From Zeimonas sp964538505 (GTDB lineage: Bacteria > Pseudomonadota > Gammaproteobacteria > Burkholderiales > Burkholderiaceae_E), in NCBI GenBank assembly GCA_964538505.1, contig CAZIDY010000008.1, positions 1 to 64,000 of the forward strand: a DNA stretch of 64,000 nucleotides, in the 5' to 3' direction. Below are positions 41,611 to 48,501 of the stretch, piece by piece. Numbering within the stretch: position 1 is the stretch's first letter; each line of letters starts with the position of its first letter. The translations under genes were made by a program, and so were the position numbers. A model generated the notes under the pieces. That model was given only the letters and a program-made list of their open reading frames with translations, was not told the origin of the DNA and ran no database searches.

Positions 41611-43833
41611 ATGATCCTGCGTTCGATCGTGTGCCATGGCTCACGCCTCCTCGGAGCGGCCGGGCTGATGGGCGCCCTCCTTCTGGCGCCGTCGACGGGC
41701 CTGGCGCAGACCCATCCCTGCCATCAAGGCGTGGTGACGGGAGCGGGCACCGTCGCCGGCCGCATCCAGATCTGCACGCCGGAGCTGCAGGCCACCATCG
41801 ACCAGCTGCTCGCCAACCAGTCCGCGTCCGACGAGCGCCAGCGCGAGCTGATGCGCCTGATCGCCAACGCCAACGCCGCGGCGCTGCGCCTGGACGAGCG
41901 AACGGCGGACATGGCCCGGTCGCTGTCGAAGCGCCTGGGCGAAGTCGATTATGCGACGCCTGCCGGGCTGCGCGACGTCCGGCGGCTCACCGATCAGCTC
42001 GAGGCGGTGGCCGAACGACTGGCCGCGGTCGAGGCAGCTCCCCAACGCGACGCTGCCACGCAGGCGCTGGGCCGGGCGGTCGGCGATGCCGTGGCGAGCC
42101 TCGATCTCGACCTCGCCGGTCAGTTGATCGACGGCATCGAATCGATCCAGAAGCAATTGGGCGAAGTGAAGCAGGAAGTACAGGCGGTCGGCAGCAAGGT
42201 CGAGCGGGGCAACCAGTTCGAGGTGCTCACCCAGGTGAGCCGGGACAAGCCCAAGGGGGATCTGGGACAGGTGGCGGCGCTCGGAGCGCTGGTCGAAAGC
42301 AGCAGCTTCGAAGCCTTCGATTTCTCCGGCATGAACCTGAAGGGCGTGCAGGCGCCGGGGCTGAAAGCCGCCGAGGCGGACTTCACCCTGGCGCGTCTCG
42401 AAGCCGGCGCGCTGCGCGAAGCGGATCTGCAGAAAGCGCGCCTGATCGCGGCGAATCTCGAGCAGGCCGATCTGAGCGGCGCCCGCCTGCGCTCGGCTCG
42501 GGCGGCGCTCGCCCAGGCGCGCAAAGCCGTGCTGAGGAATGCCGATCTCTCGCTCGGTTCGTGGATGGGCGCCGACCTGCGGGAGGCAGACCTGCGATCC
42601 GCCGACCTGCGCGGCGCGAGCCTCGAACATGCCGACCTGCGCGACGCCGATCTGCGCGGTACCGATCTCCGCGGCACTTTTCTCGGCAACGCCGATCTGC
42701 GCGGCGCACGGCTCGACGGCGCGGTGTTCTCGAACACCGATGTGCTGTCGGCGCTGATCTCGACCGCCCAGCTCGACGACACGCAGCGCCAGGGGCTGTG
42801 CGCGACCCGCGATGCATCGGCCGGAGGGGAAACGGGCGTCTGGCTCATCGTCGAAGTGATCCCCTCCGATCGCTTCAGCGGCGGCTACGAGTACCGGAGG
42901 ATCTTCGAGGAGCGCAACCTGATGTACAGCGGCAGCGCACTCGCCGCGGCGCCTTATGCCGAGTGCGAATCTTCAGCCGGCGAAGCGCGGGTCACCTGGA
43001 ACCCGCCGGTCTCGCGCGGCCGGATTTCCAACTCCTTCGACTTTCAGGTCGCGCATTCGCTGCTGGAACGGGCGAACCGCCGCAACGATCTCCTCGACCG
43101 CATCGGCGCCGTGCAGTCCGCAGCGGCGGCGCGTCACGCCGAACTGTTGTCGATGCCGCAATTCGGCGCCGCACGCGCGGAATTGATCTCGCGGATCGAG
43201 GAGCGCGCGCGCCGGCTGATGCAAGACCCGCGGCCGGCGACGACACCGTCCTTCGACGCTGACACCAGACTGCTGCTGGCGCTACGGATCCGGCCGAAGC
43301 TGCTCGACGAACTCGGGTTCGACTGGAACGATCGCAGCGTCCAGCAGGCCGGCTTCAGCGAGCATCTCGGCAGGATCGACGCGCAGCAACCGGCTCCCTG
43401 GCCCCGGCTGTTCCCCGCGGAAATGAAGCGGGGCGACGCCGACGCAACGACGGCAGCGATCTTCGAGCGCTGGACGCGCGCCCGCAGCCGCGCGCTGCCC
43501 GATCTTCGGGTGCTGATTCCGCTGTCCTCCGGCATGCCGGTATACCTGAGCCGCGCCGGCACGAGGAACGAGGCACTTGCGTCCAGGCTCGGCGTCGATT
43601 CCGACCTCCTGTCGGTCTTCGATGAAACCTGGTCCGCATTTCCCGTCGGCAGACGGACCTCGACGGCGCTGTCGTTGAGCGCCCCGCTTCCGCCCGGCGT
43701 GCGCGAGGGGCTGCTGAGCGCGACCGTCGAGGACGTGCAGGCGATTCGAATGAGGGTCGGATCCTACGAGCGCGAGTTCGTCGTCTGGACCCTGCGTCCG
43801 GAGGAACTTTCTTCGGCAGGACGCACGCGCTGA
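41611..43833 (+). CDS. exported pentapeptide-repeat protein with coiled coil
   Basis: The 740-residue protein has a signal peptide (MILRSIVCHGSRLLGAAGLMG..., cleaved near GLAQ), a helical/coiled-coil segment (about 58-203) and a pentapeptide-repeat block (about 236-383, A(D/N)LxG-type units such as NADLRGARL and EHADLRDADL). A long C-terminal region has no domain that I recognise. Pentapeptide repeats form a beta-helix. The start at 41611 gives the signal peptide; the open frame from 41485 would overlap the TIR end. It is 22 bases after the TIR stop, so it is likely a partner, acting outside the cytoplasm. Confidence 0.78.
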   Translation: MILRSIVCHGSRLLGAAGLMGALLLAPSTGLAQTHPCHQGVVTGAGTVAGRIQICTPELQATIDQLLANQSASDERQRELMRLIANANAAALRLDERTADMARSLSKRLGEVDYATPAGLRDVRRLTDQLEAVAERLAAVEAAPQRDAATQALGRAVGDAVASLDLDLAGQLIDGIESIQKQLGEVKQEVQAVGSKVERGNQFEVLTQVSRDKPKGDLGQVAALGALVESSSFEAFDFSGMNLKGVQAPGLKAAEADFTLARLEAGALREADLQKARLIAANLEQADLSGARLRSARAALAQARKAVLRNADLSLGSWMGADLREADLRSADLRGASLEHADLRDADLRGTDLRGTFLGNADLRGARLDGAVFSNTDVLSALISTAQLDDTQRQGLCATRDASAGGETGVWLIVEVIPSDRFSGGYEYRRIFEERNLMYSGSALAAAPYAECESSAGEARVTWNPPVSRGRISNSFDFQVAHSLLERANRRNDLLDRIGAVQSAAAARHAELLSMPQFGAARAELISRIEERARRLMQDPRPATTPSFDADTRLLLALRIRPKLLDELGFDWNDRSVQQAGFSEHLGRIDAQQPAPWPRLFPAEMKRGDADATTAAIFERWTRARSRALPDLRVLIPLSSGMPVYLSRAGTRNEALASRLGVDSDLLSVFDETWSAFPVGRRTSTALSLSAPLPPGVREGLLSATVEDVQAIRMRVGSYEREFVVWTLRPEELSSAGRTR

Positions 43834-43885
43834 CGCACCCCCTGGCCCGCCTCCCGAAGCACCGGCGGGCCGCGTGCGTGCGTCA
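43831..43885. terminator. extended hairpin spanning both stop codons of convergent genes
   Basis: TGACGCAC (43831-43838) pairs with GTGCGTCA (43878-43885), and inside it GGCCCGCC (43844-43851) pairs with GGCGGGCC (43864-43871) around a 12-base loop. The outer arms include the stop codons of the pentapeptide gene (+) and the PGDYG-like gene (-). It is a probable two-way terminator. Confidence 0.6.
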
Positions 43886-44302
43886 CCGTTCGTACGTGCG
43901 CTCGAAGACGCCGCCCGCCACGATGGCCCAGTCTCCGGGCGCGTACTGCACCAGGAAATCCCCGGTGCGACCCTGCAGGCGGCCGCGTCCTTCGGGCAGG
44001 ATCACGTCGCAGGCTTCGGCGAGCCGCAACGCGAGCACGGCCCGGGGACGCCTGGCATAGCGACCGTCCTCCCCCGCCGCGGTCGGCGAGACGGGGTCGT
44101 AACCGGCCAGGAAGCGTGCACGCGGCACCGGCCAGTTTTCGCCGGCGACGCCAGTGACGATGGCATCGCCGGCGGCATGCCGAACCGTTCCTTCCAGCGT
44201 TTCGACCGTACCGGGCGTTACAGCGAAGCGTACGCTCACTTTTAATGGCTTCGAGCGCGCCCGAAAGGCGTCGGGATGTCCAGCGAGATCGAGGACGATC
44301 AT
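43883..44302 (-). CDS. PGDYG-like protein
   Basis: The 139-residue protein starts MIVLDLAGHPDAFRARSKPL and ends in TGDFLVQYAPGDWAIVAGGVFERTYER. That last segment matches the PGDYG motif region of uncharacterised bacterial proteins (here PGDWA). The middle (RRPRAVLALRLAEACDVILPEGRG) resembles a PGDYG-adjacent beta-rich part. Function is unknown. Its start overlaps the stop of the SLOG-like gene by ATGA, so the two are co-translated. It converges on the pentapeptide gene. Confidence 0.72.
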   Translation of the reverse strand: MIVLDLAGHPDAFRARSKPLKVSVRFAVTPGTVETLEGTVRHAAGDAIVTGVAGENWPVPRARFLAGYDPVSPTAAGEDGRYARRPRAVLALRLAEACDVILPEGRGRLQGRTGDFLVQYAPGDWAIVAGGVFERTYER

Positions 44303-46284
44303 GCCGGGATCTCGACCTCGTTGTCGCGCAACAGCGCGAACCAGGTTTCGTGCTCGGCGTACATCGCGCTGGCTACCTGGATCGCCAACGCGCGCAAGGC
44401 CATGAACCGGTCGTCGCCATCCTGCCGCTCCAATTGATCGAGCGCCTGGCGATAGTCGCCCAGGCGGTGCCGCATCGCACCCGACTGCTCGGCCACGTGC
44501 CGGATCTCGAGCTTGCCGCCGATGCCGTGCAGGCAGGCCGCGAACGCCGGGCCTGCGGCGGTGACCAGCAGGAGCCATTTCTGCTCGTGCAGCCAGTGAG
44601 CGACCCCGGTCAGCGCATGGGGCAATGCCTGGACGTGGCTCTCCCCGAACTGCACGCCGAGCGCGAAGAGGTGCGACAGCACCGTCGCCGACACGAGGGC
44701 GAAGATCCACAGCATCGCCCTCTCCAGCCCGTGATGCAGCCTGTGCCAGCGCTCATGGGTTCGGGCATGGTAGTCGCGCTGATCTTCGATCAGGCTGCGC
44801 AGCGTGCCGACAAGTTCGTCGAAGCGCGATTGCACGATGTAGTCGCCCTCGGCCGGGTTCGCCAGCGGCCCGGCATCACGCACGCTGCGCGACGCCCACC
44901 AGGTCTGGGGACTGACGAGCCGCATGCCGTGTCCGACGGCCCGGCCGTCCTCATCCGTTCGGTCGTCGTCGCTGCGGTCGTCCGGAGGATGTGTCCGGCC
45001 GGGTTCGCCCCGCCAGTGGCTGCGCTCGAGCGCCGGCAGGCTGGCGAGAAAGGGACGCAGCAACGCCTGCAGGCGCAGTGCCTCGGCCGCCTGCCTGAGC
45101 AGCAGCCAGGCGCGATGCACCGGAACCTTCCGCCGCTTCTCCCGCACCACCAGCCAGACGATGCGGACCAGCACGGCGAACTCCGCCAGCGCCCACGGCG
45201 CACTCACTCCGAACAGCCCGATCGCGCCGGCCACCGCGCAGACCACCGCCAACGCCGCCAGCACGTGCAGCGCCACGATCTGGTCGCGATGGCTGAGCGC
45301 GGCGTGCGTCGCGGCGCGGTCGACCTCGTCGAAACGCGTCCAGATTCGCGATGCGAGCCGGCTGCCGTCGACGAAGCGCTGCGGCCCGCGCCAGGCCGCC
45401 AGCACCCGGCCGCCTTCGCGCCCCGCATAGCCGAACGGGGCCAGGAAGCGACGGAAGAAACGACCGGCGCGCACCTTTCGATCCTCCGGATCCCATTGGG
45501 ACACCAGGTGGTCGAAGCCTTCCGCCTCCCGCGGCCGGGTCAATCGCCGTATCAACCCGGCGAAGCGTACGGCCAGGAGCGCTCCGACCGCCTCTTCGCG
45601 ACCCCGCCCGCCGGGCGCCTCCGAAAGATTGTCCTGCACCACCGCACGGCCGTCGAGCAGCTCGATGAAATCGGCTGTCAGCCGCGCGACGTTCGTCTCG
45701 TCGGCATCGAGCAGCGCGACGCGTGCCGTGGGCAGGGGTTCGCAGAGCAGAACGCGGCCCGTTCGCGCATCGTTCGCGTCGAGCCAGATCACCAACTGAC
45801 CGCGCCGCAACGCCTCGATCACCAGCCGGACCGAGCCCCCGCTGAATCCGCGCGGCGCCTGGCCGTCCCACACCACCAGCAGGAGGTCGGCCGCCGCGAG
45901 CCTGGCTTCGTCGGTCGCCGCGAACCACTCCTCCGGCACGGTTCGGGTACTGCCGTCTCCCAACCAGGCATGCGCGATCGCACCGGCGCGGGCCGGCCCG
46001 GCGGCCGATGCGGCATTGGCGCCGACGACGCGGCATTCGATGCCCAGTTCGTACGCCTCCTCGACGGCCCAGGCATCGCAGCCGTCCGCCGTTCCGGTGA
46101 CGACGCGCACGCCGACGTTCTGTTCGTGCGCCGCATCGCGCAGGCCGCGCAGTGCGGCGCGCAGAAGACCACGCACCCGGGCTCGTTCGGCCTGGTCGGC
46201 GGGCAGCCGGTCCGGGCGGTGGCCGGCGACCAGCACGGTGAGGTTTTCCTTCGGGGAAGCGCAGGTCGTCACGTCGGTTCTCAC
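44299..46284 (-). CDS. SLOG-like domain protein with four membrane helices (SLATT-like)
   Basis: The 661-residue protein has an N-terminal Rossmann/SLOG-like domain (TVLVAGHRPDRLPADQAER, GVRVVTGTADGCDAWAVEEA, AAADLLLVVWDGQ, about 14-170). It then has two membrane pairs (about 336-380 and 522-587) separated by helical and charged regions. SLOG domains bind nucleotide-like ligands, and SLATT-type 2TM effectors occur with them in bacterial conflict systems. Here both are in one chain with two TM pairs. The start is the GTG at 46284 (no nearby ATG). It leads the PGDYG-like gene. The role is inferred only. Confidence 0.72.
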   Translation of the reverse strand: MRTDVTTCASPKENLTVLVAGHRPDRLPADQAERARVRGLLRAALRGLRDAAHEQNVGVRVVTGTADGCDAWAVEEAYELGIECRVVGANAASAAGPARAGAIAHAWLGDGSTRTVPEEWFAATDEARLAAADLLLVVWDGQAPRGFSGGSVRLVIEALRRGQLVIWLDANDARTGRVLLCEPLPTARVALLDADETNVARLTADFIELLDGRAVVQDNLSEAPGGRGREEAVGALLAVRFAGLIRRLTRPREAEGFDHLVSQWDPEDRKVRAGRFFRRFLAPFGYAGREGGRVLAAWRGPQRFVDGSRLASRIWTRFDEVDRAATHAALSHRDQIVALHVLAALAVVCAVAGAIGLFGVSAPWALAEFAVLVRIVWLVVREKRRKVPVHRAWLLLRQAAEALRLQALLRPFLASLPALERSHWRGEPGRTHPPDDRSDDDRTDEDGRAVGHGMRLVSPQTWWASRSVRDAGPLANPAEGDYIVQSRFDELVGTLRSLIEDQRDYHARTHERWHRLHHGLERAMLWIFALVSATVLSHLFALGVQFGESHVQALPHALTGVAHWLHEQKWLLLVTAAGPAFAACLHGIGGKLEIRHVAEQSGAMRHRLGDYRQALDQLERQDGDDRFMALRALAIQVASAMYAEHETWFALLRDNEVEIPA

Positions 46285-46464
46285 GCGGTTTCCGGGTCAA
46301 GGCGCTCTGCCTGGCGCCGCGGCCGCCGAACTCCGCCGGCGGGGTGCCCACCGCCACTCTCAGGGGGCGCTGCGCGCCGCGGCCGACCCGCATCGTACGC
46401 ACGAACGTGCACGAGTTCGAGCGCTGCGCTTGACTCGATCGCCCGGATCGGTACAAGTCGACGC

Positions 46465-46977
46465 ATGAGTACGCGTGCCCATCACCATGCGGCCGCCCCG
46501 CCATCCGCCCGACGCCGAAGGCTTGGCGTCCTGCTCCTGCTCGCGCCGCTCGGCGTTGCCGCCCAGGCGACAGCGCCGTGGGGCGGCGCCGAGGAAATCG
46601 AGCGCAATTACGCGCCCGCGAGAGTCGTCTACGACGTCGACGCGGCCGACGCGGGCGCGCTCGCACGCGTGCTCGACCGCATCAGCTACCTGAACAAGGT
46701 CTGGGAAGCCGACCCCTTCGCGTCGTCGATCGTCGTCGTCGTGCACGGCGACGCGATCCCGCTGTTCGGCATCCGCGACTTCGAGCGCTATCGCGAGGTG
46801 ATGGAACGCGCGCAGAGCCTGACGAAGAGCGGCCCGATCGAGTTCCGTGTATGCCGTGCCGACGCGGCGATGCGCGGCTATTCGCCGTCGGACATCCACG
46901 GCTTCGCGCAGATGGTGCCGATGGCCGACGCCGAGATCGTCCGGCTGCAGAACGAGGGCTACGCGTACATGCGGTGA
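46465..46977 (+). CDS. DsrE-like exported protein
   Basis: The 170-residue protein has a signal-like basic/hydrophobic N terminus (ARRRRLGVLLLLAPLGVAAQ), then a DsrE-like alpha/beta domain: RVVYDVDAADAGALARVLDRISYL, SSIVVVVHGDAIPLF, GPIEFRVCRADAAMRGYSPSDI and a final GFAQMVPMADAEIVRLQNEGYAYMR. The single Cys (FRVCRA) lies at the position of the active Cys of several DsrE-type sulfur carriers. It may relate to sulfur handling in the periplasm. It is divergent from the SLOG gene with a 180-base gap. Family membership is likely; the role is not known. Confidence 0.78.
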   Translation: MSTRAHHHAAAPPSARRRRLGVLLLLAPLGVAAQATAPWGGAEEIERNYAPARVVYDVDAADAGALARVLDRISYLNKVWEADPFASSIVVVVHGDAIPLFGIRDFERYREVMERAQSLTKSGPIEFRVCRADAAMRGYSPSDIHGFAQMVPMADAEIVRLQNEGYAYMR

Positions 46978-46995
46978 CGGCTCACGGACGCTGCC

Positions 46996-48441
46996 TCATG
47001 GGCGTTGCATGTCGCCGCCGGCCAGCATCGTGCGCACGAAGGCGCGCGTGTGTATGCCCAATTCGTGCATCGACGGAACGAGCGCCCGGAGCATCGCTTC
47101 GTGCGCAGCCGGCTCGGTTTCGGCAAGACGTGCGTTCAGGTCGACTCCGCGGGCGTCGACGCCGAACTCGAAGCCGGGATCGGCGACGTACTGTGTGGGC
47201 AACGCGGTGGCAACCGCGTGGTCCAGTGCATCGGCAGCCTGCGCTGCACGCCGTGCGACGAGCGCGCGCGGATCGGTCTCGCCGAAGAGCGATGACGCCG
47301 GCGCTGCGGCGTCAGCTGAACCGGCGGGCGCACGTCCATTACCGCCACCTGCGAGCGCGCGAAGCAGCGGCCCGTCGCCCGCCGCATCGAGGTGCTCGGC
47401 GACCAGCGCCGTTCGCTGGAAGTTCTCGAGCGCCAGGTGCCGGTTCGATACGAGCGTGATCGCGCGATTCTTCGCGTCGGGCCAGCCGGCGATGTCGAGC
47501 GCGTTGATCCACAGCATGCGCAGCGTGCTCACGCCCGGCAGCACGCGCGCGTGGTACGGCTGCGCGAGGTCCTGGATGTAGTGCATCGCCCAGCCCGCGA
47601 AGCGCCAGCCCCAGTAGTCGTGCCCGGTGCGGAACGCGTGCAGCGCAAGCGTGCGATACAGGTGGATCCGGTATTCGGGATAGGTGCGCTTCAGGAAACC
47701 GGCGGCGGCGTAGATGATCCGCGACTCGTCGTAGAAGCCCATGTGGAACGGCGCCTGCGTACCGAAGTCGAGCGCGGGGTTGCCGAAGGGCTGCTTGCCG
47801 AAGCCATAGGACGCGCCATGCGCGGTGTCGTTGTCTTCCCAGACGCCGATGTCGAGGCCGTAGTCGGGTTCGTCGGATGCGGTCGAGACGACGGCGAGCG
47901 GCGACACCGCCTCAGCTTCGCGCAACGCGACGAACGGCGATGCCCCGGCGGCGTCCTCACCCTCGTCGTCGGCGAGCGTGCTCACCCGGTTGCGCGCAAG
48001 GACGGGCCGGTCGCCGGTCTCCTCCGCGGTCATCGGCTTGAGGAACAACGCAAGCCGCGCGTCGGGGGCGATGCGGATGGCGGCGGCGAAGCGGCCGTGC
48101 AGCTCCTCCGGCGTCTGCGCGCCGGAGGCGACGAAGCGCAGTGCGTCGGGACGCGGCGGGTAGGTCGGCACGTGCTCGCGCGACCACGCCTCCTGCGCAT
48201 CGAGCACCGCTTCCAAAGCGGAAGCCTGCGCCGCGAGAAAGGAATCGAGCGACTCGACGCGCACGGGTTCCAGGCGCACGAATTCGGGAACCTCCTTCAA
48301 TGAAGCCCAGGTGTTCAGCGCGTGGTTGCTCCATGCGAACGCGGAGGTGGCGAAGCCCGCGAGGAGCACGAGCAACGCGGCTCGGGCGAGGCTGCGCGCG
48401 TAGAGCATCGGCGGACGGCTGGTGACGAGTACGCGATCCAT
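46996..48441 (-). CDS. zinc-dependent phospholipase C-like exported protein
   Basis: The protein (481 residues from 48441) has a hydrophobic signal (ARSLARAALLVLLAGFATSAFA) with mature start AWSNHALNTWAS; the Trp/His at the mature N terminus is the first zinc ligand in this family. Central zinc residues lie in HAFRTGHDYWGWRFAGWAMHYIQDLAQPYHAR. This is the all-helical Zn phospholipase C/P1-nuclease type fold. It would act on lipids or phosphate esters in the periplasm. Several ATG starts are possible (48471, 48456, 48441, 48408). The substrate is not certain. Confidence 0.75.
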   Translation of the reverse strand: MDRVLVTSRPPMLYARSLARAALLVLLAGFATSAFAWSNHALNTWASLKEVPEFVRLEPVRVESLDSFLAAQASALEAVLDAQEAWSREHVPTYPPRPDALRFVASGAQTPEELHGRFAAAIRIAPDARLALFLKPMTAEETGDRPVLARNRVSTLADDEGEDAAGASPFVALREAEAVSPLAVVSTASDEPDYGLDIGVWEDNDTAHGASYGFGKQPFGNPALDFGTQAPFHMGFYDESRIIYAAAGFLKRTYPEYRIHLYRTLALHAFRTGHDYWGWRFAGWAMHYIQDLAQPYHARVLPGVSTLRMLWINALDIAGWPDAKNRAITLVSNRHLALENFQRTALVAEHLDAAGDGPLLRALAGGGNGRAPAGSADAAAPASSLFGETDPRALVARRAAQAADALDHAVATALPTQYVADPGFEFGVDARGVDLNARLAETEPAAHEAMLRALVPSMHELGIHTRAFVRTMLAGGDMQRP

Positions 48442-48501
48442 CGAGTCAGAATACATGCCCTGATGCGACAAGGACCACTCTCTGATCTTCCCGGCCCACG
48501 C

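Noticed and set aside
44245..46464. Long plus-strand frame leading into the DsrE-like gene
   Set aside because: Antisense to the SLOG gene; only the part from 46465 has a signal-like start and DsrE features.
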